Shown in pieces: positions 54,134 through 64,000 of a stretch of 64,000 bases of DNA (positions within the stretch are counted from its first letter, which is position 1; each line of letters starts with the position of its first letter). The position numbers were made by a program, and so were the translations under genes. Under the pieces are notes generated by a model. The model ran no database searches, was not told the origin of the DNA, and was given only the letters and a program-made list of their open reading frames with translations. Source of the stretch: Steinernema hermaphroditum (Eukaryota > Nematoda > Chromadorea > Rhabditida > Steinernematidae); NCBI GenBank assembly GCA_030435675.1, contig JAUCMV010000008.1, positions 56,850-120,849 of the forward strand, written 5' to 3'.

Positions 54134-57100
54134 GTATTTCGAGTATTTTATTTGCAATCTCATAAGTTTCCACAAAGTTGCACCCAGGTATAACTACCAA
54201 TCAAGTATGTAGGATCATCTTTTCTTCATGCTTCACTCCTTATTTGACTTCATCGCTTATGTCTTGGGCATCGGATGATGTTGATGTTGGCACAACACCA
54301 GCTTTGGTTTTTCTTCATTTGGCCTTTTCCTTCGTCCAGTCCAGGCACTGCCGCTGGAAGCCATCAGAACCTCAGCCTTATCGGTGTCCCATATGTGAAG
54401 TCAGTGGTGGGTGACCAGAACCAACTGATCAGTCACGGGTGGCCTCACCTAGCCGCGAAGACGGTCACCTTCGGAAGAATCGGTTGCTCAGTCAGGAGGA
54501 GCGTTAGGGCGTTTGAGTTCCTCTGCTGCACCAAGATGAGAGCGACTCATTTTTCGCCACAGTTTGCCAGCGCTGAGTTCCTACAGTCTTCACGATTTCA
54601 TCTTTCCAGCGTATCCTCGGTCTTCCTGACGGTCGCGTTGCTGGAGGCCTCCATTCTGTAATCAAAGTTGACCACTTGTGGCGTTCCACAGAGCTGTTTG
54701 CCATGTTCCACGCAAACTTCCACTTCCTCTTCGTGGCCTCCTCGATGATGTCTTTCACCTTTGTTACTCCGCGGATCCAGTCGTTCGTTTTCCGGTCGAG
54801 AAGTCTCACTCCTATCATTCTTCTTTCCATTCTTCTTTGCGCTGTCCTTAGCCTCGTCTTCGTGGACTTCGTCAGGGCCCACGCTTCCGATCCGTAGGTC
54901 ATCGCTGGTAAGATACACATATCGAAAAGTCTTCGCTTCCACTTCATGTCCACGGATGGCGATGTCAATAGGACTCTGTGTTCCCGGAAGGCATTCCATC
55001 CTGCGCTTATTCGGCGACTTATCTCTTTTCTGTTGCTTCGAATCATTTCAACTTCTTGTCCTAAATAGACAAAGCTGTCAACGTGTTCTAAACTCACATC
55101 GTTGATGCGGATGTGTAGTTCTTCGTTCGCCATCACTTTAGTCTTCGTCTCGTTGATCTTCAGTCCGAACTTTTGGGATTCTTCATTTAACTCGTCCATC
55201 ATTTTTTGGAGTTCGTCCTGAGAGTTTGCAAAGAGAACAATGTCGTCGGCAAAGCGGAGGTTATGAAGCCTTCTTCCATTGACATTGATTCCATACTGTT
55301 CCCAATTCAGCTTTCTGAAGACACCCTCTAGTGCGGCTGTGAACAATTTCGGACTTATTACGTCCCCTTGACGAACTCCTCGATGGATTTCGATTTCTAC
55401 AAGGTCGTCTCCTATCTGAATATGAGATTTAGCTTCTCGGTAAATCTTACGCAACATTGCAACGATTTGAACCGGGACTCCTTGCTCTTGTAGTGCATTC
55501 CACACCGCATTTACCTCTACCGAGTCGAACGCCTTTTCATAGTCTACAAAGGCTATGAATAACGGCATTCGATACTCACGCGTCCTCTCCAATAGCTCAT
55601 TTAGCGCGTGAAGGTGATCAACGGTTGAATAGTTTTTACGGAATCCAGCTTGTTCTTCAGATTGTGAAGTGTCTAGAACAGATTCTATTCTCTGGTTGAT
55701 TACCTTTGTGAGGATCTTGTAGATGGTGGAGAGAAGTGAAATGGGTCTATAGTTCTTCATCATTCTTGGATCGCCTTTCTTGTATATCAGAATCGTAGAG
55801 GAGTCTGCCATCGATCGTGGAAGTTCGCATCGGCTGATGCATCTGTTGAATAGTGCTGTCAGAACCGGAAGTAACTGTTGTTTGGCTAGCTTGACCATCT
55901 CTACAGTTATTTTGTCGATGCCCGGACTTTTCCCGCATTTCATGCTGTTCAGAGCGTTTTCGACTTCACATTGAAGAATATCTGGAAAATCCTCTGTGGG
56001 TTCGACTTCCCTATAAATAACGTCTGTTGTTTGCGCATATAGTCCGTTATAGAACATTTGAACGACACGGTGTATATCGCTCTTACTAGTACAGAGTATA
56101 CCGTCGTCGGAGAGAAGTTCGACAATCCGTTTCCTTCCTGTAGCAGTTTCTCCTTGGATCTTGCGTAGGCTTTTCGTTTTTTGGACAGCCTTCTCGATCA
56201 GACGGCGATGATAAGCTTCAATATCCTTTCGGATTTCCTTTCGTATCAGTTTGCTGAGTTCAACGAAGGCGATTCGATCCCTGAGGGAAGTTTGAATCCG
56301 GCGCATTTCGTGTCTTTGGCGTATCAGCTTCTTGGTTGAATCTGATAGACGTTTCTCACGGGGAATAGGCTCTTTGGCGATTTCCGAAGCTTTTCGTAGT
56401 CTATCCACCAGATCCTCGTAGTCCACTGGCATCTGATTTCCTGTTGTCATCTGGGAGGTGATCGCCGCCTGGAACAACCCTCGGTTTAATCGATACTTAC
56501 ACTGAACTCCTCGTGTCGGTACTCTCAAAGTGGGACTTTCTGATTTGATCGTTGCTCGGAGCATTCGATGATCCGATCCTGCGAAGTGCTTTCCGAGGAC
56601 GACTGCGGATTTGAACTGCATCGATTGCTTCGCCAAGATGTGATCGATGCAGTTCTTGGTTCTTCCATCCGGTGAAATCCATGTCCACTTACGTCCTTTT
56701 CGGCTCTTGAAATATGAGTTAATCGATCGTAAGTGGAAATCAGCGCATAAATCGACAAGTAGTTGTCCTCGATCATTTCGTTCACCGTATCCGAACCTTC
56801 CTAGAACATCTTCGCTGTCAGATTCCTTCATACCCATTTTTGCGTTAAAATCGCCGAGCAGGATGGGATTTTGAGCTCTTTCCAGTTCTTCCCGCAGCGT
56901 TTCCAACATGGATTCGAAGTCGTCGTCATTTTCATCCTGCTCATCACTCTCTCTACCAGAGGAGGGGGGTGCATAGACTGAAAACATCTGTAGGTGTTTG
57001 CGTCCAAACTTCACTTCAAGTGCGGAGATCCTATCATTGATCTTGCGAAATTGCGTGATGTTTTTCTGGTACCGTTTGTTGACGAGGAAGCCGGTACCTG

Positions 57101-57355
57101 ACTTTCCAGATCCGTCTTCGGGCCCAGCGTAATACAAACGCATCTCAGAGTCGTTCAAGTCCATGGCGCCTGTGCCTCGCCATCGTAGTTCAGTTAGTGC
57201 GACGACGTCGATGAGTACGTTGTCGAGGTCATGTTGCAGCTCCAGAAGGCGATCTTGAGTAGCAAGGCGTCGCACATTCAGTGTTCCTACAACAAGATGG
57301 TGGTTTGGGATGGAACTTACTTTTTCTTGCTGTTCCACGGCTTCTAGAAAAAGGG
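54134..57355 (-). mobile_element. RTE-like retrotransposon, copy 12
   Basis: Full 3,222-bp element. Target duplication at 54121-54133 and 57356-57368. Confidence 0.9.
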
Positions 57356-57482
57356 ACTCTTTGTATGAACAAGGCACTATCTGTCTCGAATTGAAAGTTT
57401 TGCAGGAAACTAAGATAGTCCACAGTAAATCCAACGAGAGTAGGCGCGTTCGATCAGGCTCGTGCAGTTCTACAAGATCCAA
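54504..57482 (-). CDS. RTE-clade endonuclease/reverse transcriptase, copy 12
   Basis: Intact 992-codon frame of flank class DL. Predicted protein as copy 2. Confidence 0.9.
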   Translation of the reverse strand: MDLVELHEPDRTRLLSLDLLWTILVSCKTFNSRQIVPCSYKESLFLEAVEQQEKVSSIPNHHLVVGTLNVRRLATQDRLLELQHDLDNVLIDVVALTELRWRGTGAMDLNDSEMRLYYAGPEDGSGKSGTGFLVNKRYQKNITQFRKINDRISALEVKFGRKHLQMFSVYAPPSSGRESDEQDENDDDFESMLETLREELERAQNPILLGDFNAKMGMKESDSEDVLGRFGYGERNDRGQLLVDLCADFHLRSINSYFKSRKGRKWTWISPDGRTKNCIDHILAKQSMQFKSAVVLGKHFAGSDHRMLRATIKSESPTLRVPTRGVQCKYRLNRGLFQAAITSQMTTGNQMPVDYEDLVDRLRKASEIAKEPIPREKRLSDSTKKLIRQRHEMRRIQTSLRDRIAFVELSKLIRKEIRKDIEAYHRRLIEKAVQKTKSLRKIQGETATGRKRIVELLSDDGILCTSKSDIHRVVQMFYNGLYAQTTDVIYREVEPTEDFPDILQCEVENALNSMKCGKSPGIDKITVEMVKLAKQQLLPVLTALFNRCISRCELPRSMADSSTILIYKKGDPRMMKNYRPISLLSTIYKILTKVINQRIESVLDTSQSEEQAGFRKNYSTVDHLHALNELLERTREYRMPLFIAFVDYEKAFDSVEVNAVWNALQEQGVPVQIVAMLRKIYREAKSHIQIGDDLVEIEIHRGVRQGDVISPKLFTAALEGVFRKLNWEQYGINVNGRRLHNLRFADDIVLFANSQDELQKMMDELNEESQKFGLKINETKTKVMANEELHIRINDVSLEHVDSFVYLGQEVEMIRSNRKEISRRISAGWNAFREHRVLLTSPSVDMKWKRRLFDMCILPAMTYGSEAWALTKSTKTRLRTAQRRMERRMIGVRLLDRKTNDWIRGVTKVKDIIEEATKRKWKFAWNMANSSVERHKWSTLITEWRPPATRPSGRPRIRWKDEIVKTVGTQRWQTVAKNESLSSWCSRGTQTP

Positions 57483-58406
57483 TCATAAAAATGCTATGGT
57501 ACTTTGGAGCAGGAGGGTCAGATGCAGAACTCTTTGTATGAACAAGGCACTATCTGTCTCGAATTGAAAGTTTTGCAGGAAACTAAGATAGTCCACAGTA
57601 AATCCAACGAGAGTAGGCGCGTTCGATCAGGCTCGTGCAGTTCTACAAGATCCAATCATAAAAATGCTATGGCACTTTGGAGCAGGAGGGTCAGATGCAG
57701 AACTCTTTGTATGAACAAGGCACTATCTGTCTCGAATTGAAAGTTTTGCAGGAAACTAAGATAGTCCACAGTAAATCCAACGAGAGTAGGCGCGTTCGAT
57801 CAGGCTCGTGCAGTTCTACAAGATCCAATCATAAAAATGCTATGGTACTTTGGAGCAGGAGGGTCAGATGCAGAACTCTTTGTATGAACAAGGCCCTATC
57901 TGTCTCGAATTGAAAGTTTTGCAGGAAACTAAGATAGTCCGCAGGGAATCCAACGAGAGTAGGCGCGTTCGATCAGGCTCGTGCAGTTCTACACGATCCA
58001 ATCATAAAAATGCTATGGTACTTTGGAGCAGGAGGGTCAGATGCAGAACTCTTTGTATGAACAAGGCCCTATCTGTCTCGAATTGAAAGTTTTGCAGGAA
58101 ACTAAGATAGTCCACAGTAAATCCAACGAGAGTAGGCGCGTTCGATCAGGCTCGTGCAGTTCTACAAGATCCAATCATAAAAATGCTATGGTACTTTGGA
58201 GCAGGAGGGTCAGATGCAGAACTCTTTGTATGAACAAGGCACTATCTGTCTCGAATTGAAAGTTTTGCAGGAAACTAAGATAGTCCACAGTAAATCCAAC
58301 GAGAGTAGGCGCGTTCGATCAGGCTCGTGCAGTTCTACAAGATCCAATCATAAAAATGCTATGGCACTTTGGAGCAGGAGGGTCAGATGCAGAACTCTTT
58401 GTATGA
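57356..58406. repeat. Satellite array M (short type, 6 monomers)
   Basis: 1,051 bp between copies 12 and 13. Confidence 0.94.
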
Positions 58407-61400
58407 GTATTTCGAGTATTTTATTTGCAATCTCATAAGTTTCCACAAAGTTGCACCCAGGTATAACTACCAATCAAGTATGTAGGATCATCTTTTCTTC
58501 ATGCTTCACTCCTTATTTGACTTCATCGCTTATGTCTTGGGCATCGGATGATGTTGATGTTGGCACAACACCAGCTTTGGTTTTTCTTCATTTGGCCTTT
58601 TCCTTCGTCCAGTCCAGGCACTGCCGCTGGAAGCCATCAGAACCTCAGCCTTATCGGTGTCCCATATGTGAAGTCAGTGGTGGGTGACCAGAACCAACTG
58701 ATCAGTCACGGGTGGCCTCACCTAGCCGCGAAGACGGTCACCTTCGGAAGAATCGGTTGCTCAGTCAGGAGGAGCGTTAGGGCGTTTGAGTTCCTCTGCT
58801 GCACCAAGATGAGAGCGACTCATTTTTCGCCACAGTTTGCCAGCGCTGAGTTCCTACAGTCTTCACGATTTCATCTTTCCAGCGTATCCTCGGTCTTCCT
58901 GACGGTCGCGTTGCTGGAGGCCTCCATTCTGTAATCAAAGTTGACCACTTGTGGCGTTCCACAGAGCTGTTTGCCATGTTCCACGCAAACTTCCACTTCC
59001 TCTTCGTGGCCTCCTCGATGATGTCTTTCACCTTTGTTACTCCGCGGATCCAGTCGTTCGTTTTCCGGTCGAGAAGTCTCACTCCTATCATTCTTCTTTC
59101 CATTCTTCTTTGCGCTGTCCTTAGCCTCGTCTTCGTGGACTTCGTCAGGGCCCACGCTTCCGATCCGTAGGTCATCGCTGGTAAGATACACATATCGAAA
59201 AGTCTTCGCTTCCACTTCATGTCCACGGATGGCGATGTCAATAGGACTCTGTGTTCCCGGAAGGCATTCCATCCTGCGCTTATTCGGCGACTTATCTCTT
59301 TTCTGTTGCTTCGAATCATTTCAACTTCTTGTCCTAAATAGACAAAGCTGTCAACGTGTTCTAAACTCACATCGTTGATGCGGATGTGTAGTTCTTCGTT
59401 CGCCATCACTTTAGTCTTCGTCTCGTTGATCTTCAGTCCGAACTTTTGGGATTCTTCATTTAACTCGTCCATCATTTTTTGGAGTTCGTCCTGAGAGTTT
59501 GCAAAGAGAACAATGTCGTCGGCAAAGCGGAGGTTATGAAGCCTTCTTCCATTGACATTGATTCCATACTGTTCCCAATTCAGCTTTCTGAAGACACCCT
59601 CTAGTGCGGCTGTGAACAATTTCGGACTTATTACGTCCCCTTGACGAACTCCTCGATGGATTTCGATTTCTACAAGGTCGTCTCCTATCTGAATATGAGA
59701 TTTAGCTTCTCGGTAAATCTTACGCAACATTGCAACGATTTGAACCGGGACTCCTTGCTCTTGTAGTGCATTCCACACCGCATTTACCTCTACCGAGTCG
59801 AACGCCTTTTCATAGTCTACAAAGGCTATGAATAACGGCATTCGATACTCACGCGTCCTCTCCAATAGCTCATTTAGCGCGTGAAGGTGATCAACGGTTG
59901 AATAGTTTTTACGGAATCCAGCTTGTTCTTCAGATTGTGAAGTGTCTAGAACAGATTCTATTCTCTGGTTGATTACCTTTGTGAGGATCTTGTAGATGGT
60001 GGAGAGAAGTGAAATGGGTCTATAGTTCTTCATCATTCTTGGATCGCCTTTCTTGTATATCAGAATCGTAGAGGAGTCTGCCATCGATCGTGGAAGTTCG
60101 CATCGGCTGATGCATCTGTTGAATAGTGCTGTCAGAACCGGAAGTAACTGTTGTTTGGCTAGCTTGACCATCTCTACAGTTATTTTGTCGATGCCCGGAC
60201 TTTTCCCGCATTTCATGCTGTTCAGAGCGTTTTCGACTTCACATTGAAGAATATCTGGAAAATCCTCTGTGGGTTCGACTTCCCTATAAATAACGTCTGT
60301 TGTTTGCGCATATAGTCCGTTATAGAACATTTGAACGACACGGTGTATATCGCTCTTACTAGTACAGAGTATACCGTCGTCGGAGAGAAGTTCGACAATC
60401 CGTTTCCTTCCTGTAGCAGTTTCTCCTTGGATCTTGCGTAGGCTTTTCGTTTTTTGGACAGCCTTCTCGATCAGACGGCGATGATAAGCTTCAATATCCT
60501 TTCGGATTTCCTTTCGTATCAGTTTGCTGAGTTCAACGAAGGCGATTCGATCCCTGAGGGAAGTTTGAATCCGGCGCATTTCGTGTCTTTGGCGTATCAG
60601 CTTCTTGGTTGAATCTGATAGACGTTTCTCACGGGGAATAGGCTCTTTGGCGATTTCCGAAGCTTTTCGTAGTCTATCCACCAGATCCTCGTAGTCCACT
60701 GGCATCTGATTTCCTGTTGTCATCTGGGAGGTGATCGCCGCCTGGAACAACCCTCGGTTTAATCGATACTTACACTGAACTCCTCGTGTCGGTACTCTCA
60801 AAGTGGGACTTTCTGATTTGATCGTTGCTCGGAGCATTCGATGATCCGATCCTGCGAAGTGCTTTCCGAGGACGACTGCGGATTTGAACTGCATCGATTG
60901 CTTCGCCAAGATGTGATCGATGCAGTTCTTGGTTCTTCCATCCGGTGAAATCCATGTCCACTTACGTCCTTTTCGGCTCTTGAAATATGAGTTAATCGAT
61001 CGTAAGTGGAAATCAGCGCATAAATCGACAAGTAGTTGTCCTCGATCATTTCGTTCACCGTATCCGAACCTTCCTAGAACATCTTCGCTGTCAGATTCCT
61101 TCATACCCATTTTTGCGTTAAAATCGCCGAGCAGGATGGGATTTTGAGCTCTTTCCAGTTCTTCCCGCAGCGTTTCCAACATGGATTCGAAGTCGTCGTC
61201 ATTTTCATCCTGCTCATCACTCTCTCTACCAGAGGAGGGGGGTGCATAGACTGAAAACATCTGTAGGTGTTTGCGTCCAAACTTCACTTCAAGTGCGGAG
61301 ATCCTATCATTGATCTTGCGAAATTGCGTGATGTTTTTCTGGTACCGTTTGTTGACGAGGAAGCCGGTACCTGACTTTCCAGATCCGTCTTCGGGCCCAG

Positions 61401-61628
61401 CGTAATACAAACGCATCTCAGAGTCGTTCAAGTCCATGGCGCCTGTGCCTCGCCATCGTAGTTCAGTTAGTGCGACGACGTCGATGAGTACGTTGTCGAG
61501 GTCATGTTGCAGCTCCAGAAGGCGATCTTGAGTAGCAAGGCGTCGCACATTCAGTGTTCCTACAACAAGATGGTGGTTTGGGATGGAACTTACTTTTTCT
61601 TGCTGTTCCACGGCTTCTAGAAAAAGGG
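58407..61628 (-). mobile_element. RTE-like retrotransposon, copy 13
   Basis: Full 3,222-bp element, the last in the window. Target duplication at 58394-58406 and 61629-61641. Confidence 0.9.
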
Positions 61629-61755
61629 ACTCTTTGTATGAACAAGGCACTATCTGTCTCGAATTGAAAGTTTTGCAGGAAACTAAGATAGTCCACAGGA
61701 AATCCAACGAGAGTAGGCGCGTTCGATCAGGCTCGTGCAGTTCTACACGATCCAA
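58777..61755 (-). CDS. RTE-clade endonuclease/reverse transcriptase, copy 13
   Basis: Intact 992-codon frame of flank class DR. It is the copy nearest to the end of the array, with about 1.9 kb of satellite between its 5' end and the 18S fragment. Confidence 0.9.
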   Translation of the reverse strand: MDRVELHEPDRTRLLSLDFLWTILVSCKTFNSRQIVPCSYKESLFLEAVEQQEKVSSIPNHHLVVGTLNVRRLATQDRLLELQHDLDNVLIDVVALTELRWRGTGAMDLNDSEMRLYYAGPEDGSGKSGTGFLVNKRYQKNITQFRKINDRISALEVKFGRKHLQMFSVYAPPSSGRESDEQDENDDDFESMLETLREELERAQNPILLGDFNAKMGMKESDSEDVLGRFGYGERNDRGQLLVDLCADFHLRSINSYFKSRKGRKWTWISPDGRTKNCIDHILAKQSMQFKSAVVLGKHFAGSDHRMLRATIKSESPTLRVPTRGVQCKYRLNRGLFQAAITSQMTTGNQMPVDYEDLVDRLRKASEIAKEPIPREKRLSDSTKKLIRQRHEMRRIQTSLRDRIAFVELSKLIRKEIRKDIEAYHRRLIEKAVQKTKSLRKIQGETATGRKRIVELLSDDGILCTSKSDIHRVVQMFYNGLYAQTTDVIYREVEPTEDFPDILQCEVENALNSMKCGKSPGIDKITVEMVKLAKQQLLPVLTALFNRCISRCELPRSMADSSTILIYKKGDPRMMKNYRPISLLSTIYKILTKVINQRIESVLDTSQSEEQAGFRKNYSTVDHLHALNELLERTREYRMPLFIAFVDYEKAFDSVEVNAVWNALQEQGVPVQIVAMLRKIYREAKSHIQIGDDLVEIEIHRGVRQGDVISPKLFTAALEGVFRKLNWEQYGINVNGRRLHNLRFADDIVLFANSQDELQKMMDELNEESQKFGLKINETKTKVMANEELHIRINDVSLEHVDSFVYLGQEVEMIRSNRKEISRRISAGWNAFREHRVLLTSPSVDMKWKRRLFDMCILPAMTYGSEAWALTKSTKTRLRTAQRRMERRMIGVRLLDRKTNDWIRGVTKVKDIIEEATKRKWKFAWNMANSSVERHKWSTLITEWRPPATRPSGRPRIRWKDEIVKTVGTQRWQTVAKNESLSSWCSRGTQTP

Positions 61756-63574
61756 TCATAAAAATGCTATGGTACTTTGGAGCAGGAGGGTCAGATGCAG
61801 AACTCTTTGTATGAACAAGGCACTATCTGTCTGGAATTGAAAGTTTTGCAGGAAACTAAGATAGTCCACAGTAAATCCAACGAGAGTAGGCGCGTTCGAT
61901 CAGGCTCGTGCAGTTCTACAAGATCCAATCATAAAAATGCTATGGTACTTTGGAGCAGGAGGGTCAGATGCAGAACTCTTTGTATGAACAAGGCACTATC
62001 TGTCTGGAATTGAAAGTTTTGCAGGAAACTAAGATAGTCCACAGTAAATCCAACGAGAGTAGGCGCGTTCGATCAGGCTCGTGCAGTTCTACAAGATCCA
62101 ATCATAAAAATGCTATGGTACTTTGGAGCAGGAGGGTCAGATGCAGAACTCTTTGTATGAACAAGGCACTATCTGTCTCGAATTGAAAGTTTTGCAGGAA
62201 ACTAAGATAGTCCACAGTAAATCCAACGAGAGTAGGCGCGTTCGATCAGGCTCGTGCAGTTCTACAAGATCCAATCATAAAAATGCTATGGCACTTTGGA
62301 GCAGGAGGGTCAGATGCAGAACTCTTTGTATGAACAAGGCACTATCTGTCTCGAATTGAAAGTTTTGCAGGAAACTAAGATAGTCCACAGTAAATCCAAC
62401 GAGAGTAGGCGCGTTCGATCAGGCTCGTGCAGTTCTACAAGATCCAATCATAAAAATGCTATGGTACTTTGGAGCAGGAGGGTCAGATGCAGAACTCTTT
62501 GTATGAACAAGGCCCTATCTGTCTCGAATTGAAAGTTTTGCAGGAAACTAAGATAGTCCGCAGGGAATCCAACGAGAGAAGGCGCGTTCGATCAGGCTCG
62601 TGCAGTTCTACAAGATCCGATCATAAAAATGCTATGGTACTTTGGAGCAGGAGGGTCAGATGCAGAACTCTTTGTATGAACAAGGCACTATCTGTCTCGA
62701 ATTGAAAGTTTTGCAGGAAACTAAGATAGTCCACAGGAAATCCAACGAGAGTACGCGCGTTCGATCAGGCTCGTGCAGTTCTACAAGATCCAATCATAAA
62801 AATTGGAGCGGAGGGGTCAGATGCAGAACTCTTTGTATGAACAAGGCCCTATCTGTCTCGAATTGAAAGTTTTGCAGGAAACTAAGATAGTCCACAGTAA
62901 TCCCAACGGGAATAGGCGCGTTCGATCAGGCTCGTGCAGTTCTACAAGATCCAATCATAAAAATGCTATGGTACTTTGGAGCAGGAGGGTCAGATGCAGA
63001 ACTCTTTGTATGAACAAGGCCCTATCTGTCTCGAATTGAAAGTTTTGCAGGAAACTAAGATAGTCCGCAGGAAATCCAACGAGAGTAGGCGCGTTCGATC
63101 AGGCTCGTGCAGTTCTACAAGATCCAATCATAAAAATTGGAGCGGAGGGGTCAGATGCATAACTCTTTGTATGAACAAGGCCCTAACTGTCTCGAATTGA
63201 AAGTTTTGCAGGAAACTAAGATAGTCCACAGTAATCCCAACGGGAATAGGCGTGTTCGATCAGGCTCGTGCAGTTCTACAAGATCCAATCATAAAAATGC
63301 TATGGTACTTTGGAGCAGGAGGGTCAGATGCAGAACTCTTTGTATGAACAAGGCCCTATCTGTCTCGAATTGAAAGTTTTGCAGGAAACTAAGATAGTCC
63401 ACAGTAATCCCAACGGGAGTTGGCGCGTTCGATCAGGCTCGTGCAGTTCTACACGATCCAATCATAAAAATGCTATGGTACTTTGGAGCAGGAGGGTCAG
63501 ATGCAGAACTCTTTGTATGAACAAGGCCCTATCTGTCTCGAATTGAAAGTTTTGCAGGAAACTAAGATAGTCCG
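61629..63574. repeat. Satellite array N (long type, cut short at 63,574)
   Basis: It follows the order of arrays J and L for about eleven units, including both 161-bp monomers. The last, partial unit is of the gccctatc / agtccg class, not the unit expected at that place, and it stops after agatagtccg where the 18S-like sequence begins. The satellite does not resume before the window ends. Confidence 0.92.
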
Positions 63575-63866
63575 TTTTCGGGGGATTACCAAGCCCTTTC
63601 GATCATGGAAGAACACGCTGATTTCTTCAGTGTAGCGCGCGTGCAGCCCCGAACATCTAAGGGCATCACAGACCCGTTATTGCTCAATCTCGTACAACTA
63701 AACGGCGTCTGTCTCTCTAAGAAGAGCTCTACACACCTGAAAGTATATAGAAGCCTATTTATTTAATAGATTAGAGTCTCGCTCGTTATTCGGAATAAAC
63801 CAGACAAATCAATCCACCAACTAAGAACGGCTATGCACCACCATCCACCGAATCAAGAAAGAGCTT
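63575..63866 (-). rRNA. 18S rRNA fragment, 3' domain, truncated and probably a pseudogene
   Basis: Read on the minus strand, this matches small-subunit rRNA from the block agctctttcttgattcgg, through gccgttcttagttggtgg, gatttgtctgg, gagattgagcaataac and tgatgcccttagatg, to gctgcacgcgcgctacac and ggtaatc. This is about 290 bases of the 3' major domain, including a variable region. Both ends are cut: upstream rRNA sequence is replaced after the first block, and satellite follows the other end. Several universally conserved places are changed: gcatagccg for gcatggccg, ggtggattgattt for ggtggagtgattt, ccgaataacg with one extra A, and aacgggtct for aacaggtct. These changes and the truncation suggest a degenerate copy, not a working gene. 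Confidence 0.85.
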
Positions 63867-64000
63867 TCTACCATGGACCAGCATTAGCAAGAACTTGTTT
63901 TCTGTCTTAAACTAACGTTAAAACAGTTTATTTCGCGAAATTCCAAATTTGGATCCCAACAGATACATGCCAGTATTTAGTTGACCCCATTTTTTCATCG
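63867..64000. other. Unrecognised right flank
   Basis: AT-rich sequence with no reading frame of note and no match that I recognise to satellite, element or rRNA. It contains two abutting 12-bp palindromes, atttcgcgaaat (63930-63941) and tccaaatttgga (63942-63953), with ggatcc overlapping the second. Confidence 0.5.

Larger units (their letters stand above)
27120..61628. repeat. Higher-order repeat of 10,079 bp (short array, element, long array, element)
   Basis: In this range the order short array - DR element - long array - DL element repeats without exception. Distances between equivalent element copies are 10,077 (copies 7 to 9), 10,080 (8 to 10), 10,080 (9 to 11), 10,079 (10 to 12) and 10,079 (11 to 13). 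The small deviations are fully explained by the one-base insertion in copy 9 and the two single-base losses in array H. The near-perfect identity of the units means recent amplification or strong homogenisation. Confidence 0.9.

Noticed and set aside
783..61628. Repeated site-specific insertion (R1/R2- or TRAS-like) into each block
   Set aside because: Possible in principle, but identical 5' truncation, identical 13-bp duplication and matching monomer order on both sides of every copy fit amplification of one insertion better.

Overview
This window is eukaryotic repeat DNA, most likely from a nematode. It holds no ordinary single-copy gene that I can support. Two things point to a nematode. 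First, the right end carries an 18S rRNA fragment whose variable region reads most like a rhabditid-type small-subunit rRNA. Second, the repeated open frame encodes an APE-type endonuclease plus reverse transcriptase of the RTE clade of non-LTR retrotransposons, a clade common in nematode genomes. The phylum is an inference; the retrotransposon identity is clear from its motifs.

Layout. Bases 1 to about 63,574 are built from two parts. One is a tandem satellite with a 173-bp monomer. The other is a 3,222-bp RTE-like retrotransposon, always on the minus strand and always at exactly the same position in the monomer. Thirteen copies of the element are present. Nine have the full 992-codon open frame. 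Copies 6 and 9 each carry one frameshift. Copy 4 is broken. Copy 5 has a damaged C-terminus. Every clean copy is bounded by the same 13-bp direct repeat of satellite sequence, actctttgtatga, which is the mark of one insertion event followed by amplification of the whole block.

The blocks form a higher-order repeat. A satellite array of 1,051 bp (6 monomers plus the 13-bp duplication) alternates with an array of about 2,584 bp (15 monomers, two of them 161 bp long, plus 13 bp). Distances between successive element copies are therefore 4,273 and 5,806 bp, and the two-element superunit is 10,079 bp. The pattern is most regular from about 27,120 to 61,628. The left third contains variants: a 16-monomer array, and a chimeric short array joining two copies of the same flank class.

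A stretch of about 5.9 kb (17,219-23,125) looks like a badly polished assembly patch. Its two outer parts are corrupted by many small deletions and by G/T-rich noise, worst at the outer edges, while its middle is perfect.

The array ends at 63,574 against a minus-strand fragment of 18S rRNA (63,575 to about 63,866). This fragment is cut at both ends and departs from universally conserved positions. The last 134 bases are unrecognised.

How the parts may work together (inference): each reverse-transcriptase frame lies directly downstream, on the minus strand, of a block of satellite monomers. The open frame runs into the satellite and has no ATG before the endonuclease domain. The element now behaves as a component of a satellite array, copied by recombination or a similar process. 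Whether the satellite supplies transcription or a start for the protein cannot be decided from sequence alone.
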